Assembly: GCF_000015285.1 (NCBI RefSeq)
Contig: NC_008709.1
Coordinates: 3,100,001-3,164,000 of the forward strand
DNA: 64,000 nt
Reading direction: 5' to 3'
Source: Psychromonas ingrahamii 37
GTDB taxonomy: Bacteria; Pseudomonadota; Gammaproteobacteria; Enterobacterales; Psychromonadaceae
Each line of letters opens with the position of its first letter. Position 1 is the stretch's first letter. Both the position numbers and the translations under genes were made by a program. Below the pieces are notes generated by a model. It saw nothing but the letters and a program-made list of their open reading frames with translations. It searched no databases and had not been told where the DNA came from. Positions 9,867 through 20,300 of the stretch are shown here, piece after piece.

Positions 9867-10123
9867 AATAATATCCTGTAATTTTAATGTAGGGTGCCTT
9901 CAAAAGGCTTGAATAGCGTAAAAACAGACTGGAACTTAAAGACTACAGAGCGAGGTATTATTAATATAACAACGTAATGGAGAATGTAAAAAAAAGGCTT
10001 TCTTTCTTGCTGACGCCCACACTATAGAATTTAAAATAAAAGTCAAGGCGACTAAGACAAACGCTCAGATTAAGTCAATTTAGCGGCACTTTTAAATGAC
10101 GAATGTAAATGTCTAAGAAGCTC
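9867..10123. other. cspA leader/promoter region
   Basis: No gene is visible between the cold-shock gene and the methyltransferase. The stretch presumably holds the cspA promoter and a long untranslated leader, which is family behaviour rather than something demonstrated here. Confidence 0.4.
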
Positions 10124-10153
10124 GCTTTCGCCTCTCTTGCTAAAGGCGAAAGC
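10124..10153 (-). terminator. Hairpin downstream of methyltransferase gene
   Basis: GCTTTCGCCT and AGGCGAAAGC form a perfect 10 bp stem about 40 bp past the methyltransferase stop. There is no T-run, so termination is only possible. A further GGCGAAAG lies at about 10168. Confidence 0.45.
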
Positions 10154-10190
10154 AAAATAAAGGTTGGAGGCGAAAGAAAAGTAAACGGCA

Positions 10191-10793
10191 TTATTTTTTG
10201 GTCGCAATAACCAAAAATACCGGGAATTTATTGCCTTCTTTTAAAACAGTGTGCGCGGTGTGAAAACAGATATCCTCAAAGCCGTATTTTTCTAACAAAG
10301 TCTGAAATTCATCTCGTTCAAAACCAAAATGAAAAACACCTTCAGTATCGATCGGATGAAAATCTCCGTCTTCTTTGTCAAGATCAGCCAAGGCCACCAT
10401 TGCGCCGGGCTTTAAATGCTCGCTAAACCGCTGAATAAGTTTATCGGCATCCTCGACATGATGCATTGCCATCGCACTCATTATCAAATCAAACTTTGTA
10501 TCGACAGGTTTATCTAAAATATTTTGACAAAGTACCTCGACTTTGCCCTGTAACTCAGGTTTTGACAAAAGTTGACTTAACATGGATTCAGAAATATCCA
10601 ATGCAAGAATTTTTTGTACCGAGGGGGCGACGTGAGAACTTATCAAGCCAGTACCTGCACCAAAATCCATTACCTCCATCTTTGTATGAAGCGGTACGTG
10701 TTTTAGAATGGCTGCACCGATAGCTGTCGAAAGCTGACGCCTAAAGTCATTTGCATCCCAATCTTTGGCTTTTTCATTAAAAAGATCTGTCAT
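10191..10793 (-). CDS. Class I SAM-dependent methyltransferase
   Basis: This 200-residue protein has the methyltransferase core: motif I VMDFGAGTGLISSHVA at about 42-57, an acidic motif II region LALDISESML, and FDLIMSAMAMHHVED at about 100-114. The start follows a GGAGC-like site. The substrate is not predictable; small UbiE/YcgJ-like methyltransferases of this kind act on metabolites. It stands alone between cspA and a MITE. Confidence 0.8.
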   Translation of the reverse strand: MTDLFNEKAKDWDANDFRRQLSTAIGAAILKHVPLHTKMEVMDFGAGTGLISSHVAPSVQKILALDISESMLSQLLSKPELQGKVEVLCQNILDKPVDTKFDLIMSAMAMHHVEDADKLIQRFSEHLKPGAMVALADLDKEDGDFHPIDTEGVFHFGFERDEFQTLLEKYGFEDICFHTAHTVLKEGNKFPVFLVIATKK

Positions 10794-10842
10794 TAGATAG
10801 CTCCATTTTGATAAAATTTATGATGTTTTTCATCCTTTATAT

Positions 10843-11107
10843 TATACCCAAGCTACTTCAAAATGCAGATTCAGAGCTTCGCCCGGATACTAGAACAAAG
10901 CGTAACATGATGAGAATGGCATTCCCTTTTCAAATGTTGCAACACAGTGCTAGCTTTCAGGCAAAACTCCTTGAGGGCAATGCGATAAACGATGATCTTC
11001 GTTGTTAGAATGTTTTGATTTAGAATGACTAGATCATCAACCTTCTGCCTAGAACCTCATCATTTATCGACTTGCTGATTCCTGCATTTTGAAGTTGTTT
11101 GGGTATA
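10843..11107. repeat. 265-bp MITE with 26-bp terminal inverted repeats
   Basis: The left end TATACCCAAGCTACTTCAAA (10843-10868 in full) and the right end (11082-11107) are inverted copies with about 23 of 26 positions identical. The interior has no transposase, only short frames. This is a non-autonomous transposable element lying in the gap before the aminopeptidase gene. The remaining DNA to 11427 shows no gene. Confidence 0.75.
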
Positions 11108-11427
11108 GGTAACTGTCGTTGAAGATTTAAAGTCTGAATCTGATTGATATTAATTGCCACCCTCAATAAAAACAATCTCTTTTTTTGATTAAACTTTATT
11201 TTTCAGTTGCTCTTTAAACAAATATCCAAGGGATTAGTCTTTGAATTGACAGCACTTCATATCAAGCACTTGCGCTAATAAATGGTTGCAAATGCTGAAG
11301 CAAACGAAACAACTTGATTGACTAAAAGTATATCCATTCTTCCTAGCAACTCTTGTATATCTAAAGCCAAACAGGTTAGAGTCTTATTATTAGCTAGTAT
11401 TATCCTTTAAAATAAACGGAGCCTAAC

Positions 11428-13227
11428 TTGCCTCAAACAATCGCACAAAAACTGACAACAATCCGCGCGCACATGGAAGAGGCCAATTTAGATGCCTTTA
11501 TTATTCCCCGTGCCGACGAATACCTCGGTGAACATATTCCCGAACATAACCAACGCCTATTATGGTGTAGTAGCTTCAGTGGTTCAGCGGGCACTGTTAT
11601 TATTTTAAAAGACCGTGCAGCGATTTTTGTTGATGGCCGTTATACTATTCAAGTTAAGCAACAGGTCAATACTGAGTTATTTGAATTTTATGATCTGCAT
11701 GAAACCCCGCATATAGCCTGGTTAAGTCAGCAATTACCGGTGCAAGCCAATGTTGGGTATGATCCCAAAGTCCACAACCTGAACTGGCACAATGCCAGTG
11801 TTAATACGCTGTCTAAACAGCACATAAATCTGCTTGCGGTCCAAGAAAATTTAGTCGACCTGAGTTGGTCGGGGAGGCCGCTACCCACAACTAATATAGG
11901 ATTACTGCTGGATGAACAATATACCGGCCAGCCAAGTTTAGAAAAACGCCAACAAATTGGTGCTGATATTGCGAAAAAAGGGGCTGATGCAGTGATCATT
12001 AATGCCTTAGATTCTATTGCCTGGTTATTAAATATTCGCGGTAAAGACATCCACTGCTTCTGCGTGATCTTAGGCTCGGCTATCTTATATAAAGATGGTT
12101 CTCTCACGTTTTTAACTAACCCGGCCAAGATCCCTGCCGGTTTCCACGACCATGTAGGCGCAGGCGTCGACATTATTGATGAGTCACAATCGACAGCAAC
12201 CTACCAAGCATTAGGCGAACAAAAACTCCAGGTACTCGCTGATCCAGAAACCTGCAATGCATTTTTTCAACTTACCGCACAACAAGCAGGTGCGACATTA
12301 ATCGCCGGCGATGATCCGGTCGCATTACCAAAAGCCTGTAAAAATATCACTGAACTCGCGGGTATGCGCGCGGCACATATTCGTGATGGCGCCTCAGAAG
12401 TACGTTTTCTCGCGTGGTTAGCAGCAGAAGTTGCCGCCGAGTGTTTGCATGATGAAATCACTTTGTCGAATAAACTAGCCAGTTTCCGAGCCAGTAATGA
12501 ACATTTTGTGGAACTGAGTTTTGATACAATTTCAGCCGCAGGTGCTAACGCTGCGATGTGCCATTACAACCCTGCCAATGGCGTACCGGCAGTACTTGCG
12601 ATGGATAGTATTTACCTGTTTGATTCTGGCGGCCAATACCTTGACGGGACCACGGATATTACCCGCACTGTCGCGATTGGTACACCGAGTGCTGAACATA
12701 AAAAAATGTTTACCTTAGTGCTAAAAGGTCACATATCCCTCGCGCAAATGAAATTCCCAATGGGCACTAATGGTGGCCAACTCGATTCACTGGCTCGTCA
12801 GTTTTTATGGCAGGAAGGTTATGATTATGAGCATGGTACAGGGCATGGTGTGGGGAGTTTTTTAAACGTCCATGAAGGCCCGCAGCGTATAGGTAAAAAG
12901 AATAGCGCAGTGCCCTTAATGCCGGGAATGATCGTCTCCAATGAGCCGGGTTATTATAAACAAGATGAATATGGTATTCGTTGTGAAAATCTCGTTTCCG
13001 TGGTTAACAAAGATAATGGCCATGACGGGAAAACATTCTATGAGTTTGAAACCTTAACCTTGGTTCCTTTTGATTTGCATCTTATTGATCAAAAACTATT
13101 AAACCCAAATGAAGTCAACTGGCTTAATAATTACCACCAGCAAGTCTTTAACACTTTATCCCCGCTGTTAGCGGACAGTGATTTACAGTGGTTATCACAA
13201 GCAACCCGCGTCATTAAATTAAACTAA
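11428..13227 (+). CDS. Xaa-Pro aminopeptidase (aminopeptidase P, M24B), TTG start
   Basis: This 599-residue three-domain M24B protein is of the long eukaryote-like/APP1 type: two creatinase-like N-terminal domains (about 1-300) and a metallopeptidase domain. Metal-binding motifs are visible: LFDSGGQYLDGTTDITRT (two Asp), GTGHGVGSFLNVHEGP (His) and SNEPGYY...GIRCENL (two Glu). It cleaves N-terminal X-Pro bonds in the cytoplasm using Mn/Zn. The start is TTG at 11428, with GGAG six bases upstream; the first downstream ATG would remove conserved sequence. Confidence 0.92.
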   Translation: MPQTIAQKLTTIRAHMEEANLDAFIIPRADEYLGEHIPEHNQRLLWCSSFSGSAGTVIILKDRAAIFVDGRYTIQVKQQVNTELFEFYDLHETPHIAWLSQQLPVQANVGYDPKVHNLNWHNASVNTLSKQHINLLAVQENLVDLSWSGRPLPTTNIGLLLDEQYTGQPSLEKRQQIGADIAKKGADAVIINALDSIAWLLNIRGKDIHCFCVILGSAILYKDGSLTFLTNPAKIPAGFHDHVGAGVDIIDESQSTATYQALGEQKLQVLADPETCNAFFQLTAQQAGATLIAGDDPVALPKACKNITELAGMRAAHIRDGASEVRFLAWLAAEVAAECLHDEITLSNKLASFRASNEHFVELSFDTISAAGANAAMCHYNPANGVPAVLAMDSIYLFDSGGQYLDGTTDITRTVAIGTPSAEHKKMFTLVLKGHISLAQMKFPMGTNGGQLDSLARQFLWQEGYDYEHGTGHGVGSFLNVHEGPQRIGKKNSAVPLMPGMIVSNEPGYYKQDEYGIRCENLVSVVNKDNGHDGKTFYEFETLTLVPFDLHLIDQKLLNPNEVNWLNNYHQQVFNTLSPLLADSDLQWLSQATRVIKLN

Positions 13228-13289
13228 ATTAAGGCCTAAACCATTGGTACAACAAGGTGTGAGTTCTATTCGATCGTTATTCTCACTTC

Positions 13290-13461
13290 ACAAAATCGTC
13301 TGGAACGATTTTGAACAGCTTCAGCTGGCCACGAAGGGTGAATAACAGGACGTTATGAATACAAAATCGTATGGAACGATTTTGAACAGCTTCAGCTGGC
13401 CACGAAATGGTGAATAACAGGATGTTATGAATAAAAGATTGTATGGAAAAATTTTAATAGC
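13290..13461. repeat. Tandem 71/72-bp REP-like repeats
   Basis: Two near-identical units at 13290-13360 and 13361-13432 contain GATTTTGAACAGCTTCAGCT and GGTGAATAACAGGA; a decayed third unit begins at 13433. The same family occurs inverted at 32231-32293 inside a reverse-transcriptase pseudogene. A minus-strand frame across these units is a by-product of the repeat. Confidence 0.8.
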
Positions 13462-13488
13462 AAACGCATTAATTAAGTGATCAGCGCG

Positions 13489-13613
13489 TAGGGTGTGCTC
13501 TGCGCACCGATTTACGCCACTTTCGGTGCGCGAAGCGCACCCTACCGATAACATAATACCCATTCCAATAATTAATTTGTCATGTCGATTCAATCTCTTG
13601 AACAGCGTGTTTA
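13489..13613 (-). repeat. Palindromic repeat element, copy 2 (GTAGGGTGCGC type)
   Basis: Reverse-oriented copy of the element at 5043-5172. GTAGGGTGTGCTCTGCGCAC faces GTGCGCGAAGCGCACCCTAC. It is flanked on both sides by AAGTGATCAG, the end motif of the ACCAAACGCATTAAT element, so one element may be nested in the other. Confidence 0.7.
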
Positions 13614-13616
13614 TAA

Positions 13617-13724
13617 CAAACGTATTAATAAAGTGATCAGATTTACTCTGCAAATTCATCCTAGCGGCTTTGTAAGCATAAATTTTGCCTTTGAAGCAAA
13701 TGATCATAAACTTAATGCTTTTGA
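13617..13724. repeat. Dispersed inverted-repeat element, copy 2
   Basis: Begins CAAACGTATTAATAAAGTGA and ends CATAAACTTAATGCTTTTG, with a shared interior (GCGGCTTTG...GCCTTTGAAGCAAATGATCA) relative to 9421-9530. It abuts the stop of the AraC-family gene. Confidence 0.7.
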
Positions 13725-13726
13725 TA

Positions 13727-14581
13727 TCAAGCAAACAGTAAACGAAACTGCTTAGGTGTCATCTGTTTGCACTGCTTAAACTGGCGGTTAAAATTCGATA
13801 AATTAGTAAAACCGACCAGGTCTGCAATAACGGCAATACTGGTATTACCGTTAATCAAAAGTTCACAGGCTTTGCCTATCCTAAATTCTTTAACATGATT
13901 CGAAAAGCTGCAGACAAAATGACGCTCAAAAAGTCGATAAATAGTGCTTTCACTAACATGTACCTCATTACATAAATCAATAACTTGAATATGATTACGA
14001 AAATTTAATTCAATATAATCAGATATTTTTCGTACCAGTTTTAACTCTTTTGGATTATCTTCTATCTTTGGCAAGCTATAAGTATTTAAACGTTTTACCT
14101 GTTTTGCTTCACTTAAAATAACCAGCACTTCAATTAAACGGCTAAATCCCATCGCAGGCGTAAAAGCTTGATGCGCTTGTAAAAGCTGAAATACCCGTTC
14201 AGCGGTCAATTCGTCAAACTGTAACCCTTGAATTGAGCGACTTAATAAAGATTTTAAATTATTAAGCTCAGGAAACTGATTAATAAGTTGGTTTATCCAT
14301 TGCTGGCTGAACCATAGGATATAAGTGCTGTTATTTGGGTTATCAGTATTCCCTTGGTGGATCGCTGTGTGGGGCAGTTTAGGGCCAAAAACAAACAGGT
14401 TATTATGGATTATTTCACCAATATAGTCACCGGCAAACAACTTTCCGTTTAAATGGCGGTATAGTACAATTTCATATTCAAAATGATAATGCCAGTCAAA
14501 CTGTGCATCACAACAATCATAGCGTTGGATTCGCCAGCTAAAATCTCGCTGATTACTGACGTTTTCAATGGTTGGTTTCAA
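13727..14581 (-). CDS. AraC-family transcriptional regulator
   Basis: This 284-residue regulator has an N-terminal cupin-like ligand domain (DWHYHFEYEIVLY at about 29-41) and a C-terminal pair of HTH motifs: VIDLCNEVHVSESTIYRLFERHF and IAVIADLVGFTNLSNFNRQFKQ, ending in the family signature MTPKQFR. It is transcribed away from the sugar-efflux gene across a repeat-filled spacer, so it may regulate that gene. Inducer unknown, perhaps a sugar. Confidence 0.88.
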   Translation of the reverse strand: MKPTIENVSNQRDFSWRIQRYDCCDAQFDWHYHFEYEIVLYRHLNGKLFAGDYIGEIIHNNLFVFGPKLPHTAIHQGNTDNPNNSTYILWFSQQWINQLINQFPELNNLKSLLSRSIQGLQFDELTAERVFQLLQAHQAFTPAMGFSRLIEVLVILSEAKQVKRLNTYSLPKIEDNPKELKLVRKISDYIELNFRNHIQVIDLCNEVHVSESTIYRLFERHFVCSFSNHVKEFRIGKACELLINGNTSIAVIADLVGFTNLSNFNRQFKQCKQMTPKQFRLLFA

Positions 14582-14644
14582 TATAAGTACCTTTTTGTCA
14601 TGTAAATCATCACATATGGCCGGATAGTATCAGAATAAGCCTAA

Positions 14645-15271
14645 AAAGAATCACTTATTCTGTTTGAAATTGCTAAATTACGCTCAGAAACCACTCAATA
14701 ACCAAGGTACACACTATGTTCTTTAGCAAACAATCAATCACCTATTATATTTGAGACTGTTAAATCACCCTCAGAAAACACTCAATGACCAAGGCGCACA
14801 CTATGTTCTTTAGCAAAAAAATCAATCATTTATTGTATTTGAAATTGTCAAATTGCGCTCGGAAACCGCTGAATAACCAAGGCGTGCACTATGTTCTTTA
14901 GTAAACAATCGATCACCTATTATATTTGAGACTGTTAAATTACGCTTAGAAACCACTCAATAACCAAGGCGCACACTATGTTCTTTAGCAAAAAAATCAA
15001 TTACTTATTGTATTTTAAATTATCAAATTGCGCTCGGAAGCCACTCAATGACCAAGGCGCACACTATGTTCTTTAGTAAACAATCGATCACCTATTATAT
15101 TTGAGACTGTTAAATTACGCTTAGAAACCACTCAATAACCAAGGCGCACACTATGTTCTTTAGCAAAAAAATCAATTACTTATTGTATTTTAAATTATCA
15201 AATTGCGCTCGGAAGCCACTCAATGACCAAGGTGCACACTATGTTCTTTAGTAAACAATCAATCACCTATT
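14645..15271 (+). repeat. 87/88-bp tandem repeats carrying the start region of the efflux gene
   Basis: ATGTTCTTTAG recurs with its leader (CACTCAATAACCAAGG, then CACACT) at 14716, 14803, 14891, 14978, 15066, 15153 and 15241. Spacings alternate 87, 88, 87, 88, 87, 88, so the higher-order unit is 175 bp made of two sub-types. The seventh copy is the actual start of the transporter gene. Earlier copies encode a 12-residue MFFSKQSITYYI peptide or a roughly 32-residue MFFSKK-type peptide before stops. It looks like a duplication series of a leader plus the first codons. Confidence 0.92.
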
Positions 15272-16449
15272 TATTGACCTGTTTTTTTATCGGGCTAAGT
15301 ACCGCGTTTATTTATCCCCTATTAAGTCTTTATCTGATTGAAGAAGTTCATGCCACCCCGATCAGCATGGGTATTTTAATTACCTGCATGGTGTTAAGTG
15401 GCGTATTGGTCTCGCAATATATAGCAAAAAAATCAGATCAGGGCTTAAGTCGCAAGTATATTATTTTAGCAGGACAAGTCGGGTTTATTATCACTACGAT
15501 TTTTTTGGCAATGAGTCAGCACTATTACACGCTATTATTTGCGGTTGTTTTTTTTATGCCCTTCAGTGCGGCTTGTTTACCACAAATTTTCAGCATGGGA
15601 CGTCATTTTGCAGATAAACAGCTTGCTGATAAAGCGACTGTATTTATGACCATGATGCGTGCAACCATGTCGATGTCTTGGGTGATTGGGCCACCCGTAG
15701 CCTTTTTAATCAATGATGCTTTCGGGTTTAAACAAACCTTTCTGCTGGCAGGATTTTTTGCTGTGGTCGTCTTAATTATTGTTTGTGTGGGGATATCTAA
15801 TGTGCAGATTGAAAAGGTCAAGTCTGCTCCAAAAAATGTGAATTGGTCAAAGATATCTGGCGTTTTATTCTTTTTGATCTGTATCTTTTTTATCTTTACT
15901 GCCAACAATATGTACATTACATCAATCAGCCTTTATATCACTCAAGCGTTAGATTTTGATTCTAAATGGGTGGGTTACCTGATGGGCACGGCGGCCTTTG
16001 TGGAAATTCCAATAATGTTAGGCGCAGGCTATCTTGCGCCAAGGTTCGGTGCAACGCGACTGATCAATATTGCGATTATTAGCGGCCTGCTATTTTTTGC
16101 GGGTTTGCTGGTTGCAGAGCAGCTCTGGCAGTTTATATTGCTGCAGCTGTTTAACGGTGTTTTTATTGGTATCAATGCCAGTTTAGGCATGCTGGTTGTA
16201 CAGGATATGATGAAAAAGCAGATAGGGTTAGCCTCAACATTGTTTAATAACAGCCTCCTACTGAGCGTTTTATTAAGCAGCCTTCTCGTGGGGGGAATCG
16301 CACAATATTTCAGTTATTATGCGGTATTTGTTGTCTCCGCCCTATTTTGTTTAATTGCCCTGTTTTTTATGCGGTTAGCAGAAAGGCAATGCTTGTCTGT
16401 AAAGCCTGAAGGCTTAACGCCTGAAGGCCTTAAAGCCGGAACGATGTAA
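15241..16449 (+). CDS. MFS sugar efflux transporter, Set family
   Basis: A 402-residue, 12-helix inner-membrane exporter. It aligns over its length with SetA/SetB by eye: SWVIGPPVAF near 145, NNMYITSISLYI near 225, GYLMGTAAFVEIPIM near 248, and QLFNGVFIGINASLGML near 302. Set proteins expel sugars and glucose-type analogues. I start at MFFSKQ (15241), which has a CCAAGG leader; the open frame reaches back to 15223 through the upstream repeat. A divergent AraC regulator lies on the far side of the repeats. The C-terminus runs into GCCTGAAGGC filler, giving an odd KPEGLTPEGLKAGTM tail. Confidence 0.88.
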   Translation: MFFSKQSITYLLTCFFIGLSTAFIYPLLSLYLIEEVHATPISMGILITCMVLSGVLVSQYIAKKSDQGLSRKYIILAGQVGFIITTIFLAMSQHYYTLLFAVVFFMPFSAACLPQIFSMGRHFADKQLADKATVFMTMMRATMSMSWVIGPPVAFLINDAFGFKQTFLLAGFFAVVVLIIVCVGISNVQIEKVKSAPKNVNWSKISGVLFFLICIFFIFTANNMYITSISLYITQALDFDSKWVGYLMGTAAFVEIPIMLGAGYLAPRFGATRLINIAIISGLLFFAGLLVAEQLWQFILLQLFNGVFIGINASLGMLVVQDMMKKQIGLASTLFNNSLLLSVLLSSLLVGGIAQYFSYYAVFVVSALFCLIALFFMRLAERQCLSVKPEGLTPEGLKAGTM

Positions 16450-16556
16450 AGCCGGAACGCTGGAACGCCTTATGGCAGCTGACAGCTGACAGCTAACGGC
16501 CCTATAACCTTCGCGCCTTCTAGCCTTAGTACCTTCTTGCCTTAGGGCTTTCATGC
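16446..16556. repeat. Low-complexity intergenic repeat (AGCTGACAGC / GCCTTC)
   Basis: Iterations of GACAGCTGACAGCTAACGG and CCTTCTAGCCTTAG follow the transporter gene. The sister block after the next small gene (16873-17000) repeats CTTATGGCAGCTGA and AGCTAACGGCC. Confidence 0.7.
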
Positions 16557-16557
16557 T

Positions 16558-16842
16558 TTAGGACTCATTAATCGCTTTAATCAGCTCAGCAGTTCTTCGG
16601 GCTGATGGCGTAAATAAGTTAGACCATCCCCGCCCGTTTATATACTCAATAACTTGCTCAAGACGGGGGTTTTCTTTGTTATTTTCTAAATCAATGCCGT
16701 CTTTCACCTCCTCTTTTAAAAGCGCCTTAGTCACAGTTAATATAATCAAATCATGCTCAATGGCTTCGGTAATACGATTAAGCGTTGCGCTGCTGATTTT
16801 TTCCTTCAACTCAACACGGTTTGTTGCTGCTGCTTCAGTCAT
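16558..16842 (-). CDS. Hypothetical protein, 94 aa
   Basis: A small, charged, probably soluble helical protein (MTEAAATNRVELKEK... to ...TAELIKAINES) with no motif I recognise. AAGGA lies upstream of the ATG at good spacing, and the composition looks coding. It is flanked on both sides by low-complexity repeats and shares no operon. Confidence 0.6.
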   Translation of the reverse strand: MTEAAATNRVELKEKISSATLNRITEAIEHDLIILTVTKALLKEEVKDGIDLENNKENPRLEQVIEYINGRGWSNLFTPSARRTAELIKAINES

Positions 16843-16872
16843 AATCTAATCCTTATTTTAGGTTGTTTAGGC

Positions 16873-17170
16873 CTTAGTGCTTTAACGCCTTATGGCAGCT
16901 GATGCCTGACAGCTAACGGCTAACGGCCCTATAACCTTAGCGCCTTCAGCCTTATAGCCTTCAAGCCTTCAAGCCTTCAAGCCTTCAAGCCTTAGTATAG
17001 TAGTATTCCAAAATTGCTTGAATCAACATTTTTCTTCAGCCTCTACTACCGTCAATAACCAGCCATTGAGAATCGGGCTTTGAGATTCGAGCTGTAGGCT
17101 GCGGGCTTCGAGCTAACAGCTAACGGCTGAAGGCTGAAGGCTGAAGGCTGAAGGCTGAAGGCTGATAGCC
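16873..17170. repeat. Heptamer/octamer tandem repeats (CTTCAAGC, GGCTGAA)
   Basis: CTTCAAGC is iterated about five times at 16957-16993 and GGCTGAA about six times at 17124-17166, with AGCTAACGGC variants between. Perfect short tandems like these change length readily. The rest of the gap up to the CheB-CheR gene is AT-rich and holds its leader. Confidence 0.8.
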
Positions 17171-17353
17171 TTCCCACTTTCCAGCATTCTGTTGCTACAA
17201 ATATTAGCGATAATTCTAACCTATGCCTACACTAGAAATACATTTAATTGACAATAAAATTATTTGAAAAAACAATGTCTAACCTAAAAACACCAAAATA
17301 GTAACTAGCATTGACGGAATATATTATCTAGCAAATTAAATAGGAAGGTCAGT

Positions 17354-20300
17354 GTGAAGAAAAAAACCAATATCACCAGCGCCACATCAAGTCAGCAAGC
17401 AAAGCCAACAACAAAAAAAGGAAAAAGTGAAAAATTTGCAGTGGTCGGGATTGGTGCTTCCGCTGGCGGACTCGCTGCATTTGAAGACTTTTTTTCAGGC
17501 ATGCCAAAAGAGTTAAAGACAGGCTTCGCTTTTGTTTTAGTACAGCATCTCGCCCCGGATCACAAAAGCATGCTCACTGAAATAATTCAACGTTATACAA
17601 GCATGCAGGTTTTCGAGGTAACAGATGGCATGAAAGTGCAACCTAACTGCACATACATTATACCGCCCAAGTATGATATGGCTTTTGCAAAGGGAGAGTT
17701 GCATTTATCTGAGCCAATAAAGCCTCGGGGGCAACGTTTTACTATCGATTTCTTTTTCAAATCACTTGCCAAGGATCAACTCGAGCACGCCATTGGCATT
17801 ATACTCTCCGGCACCGGCAGTGACGGCACGTTAGGCATAAAAGCGATCAGAGACTCAGATGGCATGGTCATGGTACAGCAGCCAGACACGGCAGAATATG
17901 ATGGTATGCCGCGCAGCGCTATCGCCACAGGTCTGGTCGATTATGAACTGGCCCCCAGCCTCATGCCCGCCGAACTTATCGACTATGTTTGCCATAATTT
18001 TAGCAAGGCTCTGTCAGAAAATATCGAACTACAAGAGCCTGATAATGCCCTGGATCAAATATTTATGCTGTTATTAGATAAATCAGGTCATGACTTTTCT
18101 GAGTATAAATCAAGCTCTATAATACGCCGTATCGAGCGGCGCATGGCAGTACATAATCTCTCCTCACTAAACGATTATGTGTCTTGTTTACAGACAATCC
18201 CCTCTGAAGCGAATGCCTTATTTAACGATCTATTGATTGGAGTAACCCGTTTTTTCCGAGATTTACCCGCTTTTAAAATTCTGGAAGAACAAATAATACC
18301 TAAATTATTAGCGGAAGCAGCTGACACTGATTTTATTCGTATCTGGGTACCAGGCTGCTCCTCTGGCGAGGAAGCCTATTCAATCGCTATCATATTGAAA
18401 GAAAAGATGAAGTTACTTAAACAGCGCGTTAATGTGCAGATATTTGCGACGGATATCAGCTCCAAGGCGATTGCCGCAGCACGTTATGGCCATTATCCAG
18501 TCAGTATCAACGAAGATCTCTCTCAAACACGAGTCAAAAATTTCTTTAACTTTGACACAGAGAGCCAACAGTTTCGTATTCATAAAGAAATCCGCGATAT
18601 GGTGGTATTTTCTGAGCACGACGTAATCTTAGATCCGCCCTTTTCCAAACTCGATTTAATCAGTTGTCGCAATGTCCTTATTTATATGGACATTAGTTTA
18701 CAAAAAAAAATCCTGTCTTTGTTTCATTACGCGCTAAAAAGTGATGGCATATTATTTCTGGGTAGCTCTGAGAACGTGACCGGCTATACAACGTTATTTT
18801 CAGTCTTAGACAGTAAAACTAAACTTTATCGAAAAAAAGATTATCTTCGTTATCAACAGCCGTTAGCTTTTGGCTGCTCTAAATTACTGGCGCTAACGGA
18901 TAAAGAATATAAAGCAATGCGAGCACCGTTACATACACCAGCACCTGTACGCAAGATACGTTCATTGCGAGAAATCACTGAGCAGGCCATTTTGCAACAC
19001 CTCCCCCTAAGTGGCGCACTGATCAATGATCTGGGCGATATTCTCTATTTGCATGGCCGCACCGGTCAATATCTAGAGCCTGTATCAGGAGATGCTAGCG
19101 CTTATAATATATTAAAAATGGCCCGCAGAGGACTGCAATTTGACTTAACCATGGCACTGTCCAAAGTGCGAAAAAAACCAGACACAGTACATCACTCGGC
19201 GTTGCAGGTTAAAAATAATGAACACTACTTAGGCGTGGATCTGACCCTGTTGGCTGTTACTGCCACGCCGGATATCCCGTCCACAACGCCTGTTTTTTTA
19301 GTCCTGTTTGAACCCTGCCAACCAACGCCGGCTTCGCAGGATCACAAAGCAGAAAGCATCACCACCACTACCGATCTCAGCGCTGATAATGCTGAGCAAA
19401 ATAACGAGATCCGCAGACTAAAACAACAGTTGCGCATTAAAGATGAATATCTTCAGAGCATCAATGAGTCCCTTGAAGCCTCCAATCAGGAGCTCAAATC
19501 ATCCAATGAAGAAATGCAGTCAATAAATGAAGAATTGCAATCAAGCAACGAAGAGCTGGAAACGTCCAAAGAAGAATTACAATCAACCAACGAAGAGCTC
19601 AATACAGTTAATAGTGAGCTGCAAGATAAATTACTCGATTTATACCGGCTCAATAATGATATGAATAATTTGCTGTCAGGCACAGGTATCGCCACTATTT
19701 TTGTCGACCTTAACTTAAAAATTATGCGCTTTACACCCGCAGCCACTAAAATCATTAACTTTATTGCAAGCGACATAGGTCGTCCTATCACCGACATACA
19801 CTCCAACTTGATCAATGACACTGAGCTAATCACTGATGTACGGCAAGTACTCAATACCTTGATCCCTAAATCGAGGGAAGTCGAGACCAAACTCGGTCAC
19901 TGGTATACGATGCAGCTGTTAGCCTATCGCACCATAGACAACGCCATTGAAGGCTGTGTCATCACCTTTAGCGATATCACCGAGATCCGTCACGAACGCG
20001 AGTTAATACGTGAAAAGCTAAATTTAGTGCACTTAGGTTCCCTAATGCACGATGCACGTGATGCTTTTATAATGCAAGATCTCGATGGTCGTATTTTAGC
20101 CTGGAACAACGGTGCAGTTCGCTTATACGGCTGGACAGAGCAACAAGCGCTCACCATGAATATTAGCCAGCACATTCCCTCAGATCAGCAAGAGCAGGCG
20201 TCACTGATGATAGCCAAACTTAATCAGGTCAGTCAATCTTATCAAAGCCAACGTTTACATAAAAACGGATCGCTCCTTGATGTCTCTGTCACCGCCACCG

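Noticed and set aside
10808..11008. 66-codon plus-strand frame
   Set aside because: It spans the left end of the 265-bp MITE and lacks a ribosome site.
13321..13734. 137-codon minus-strand frame
   Set aside because: It runs through two REP units and two dispersed elements, and its 'protein' repeats the element translation seen near 5.1 kb, so it is repeat-derived.
19486..19890. 134-codon minus-strand frame
   Set aside because: It is the antisense of the coiled coil in the CheB-CheR fusion; Ser/Leu-rich from Glu/Asn codons.
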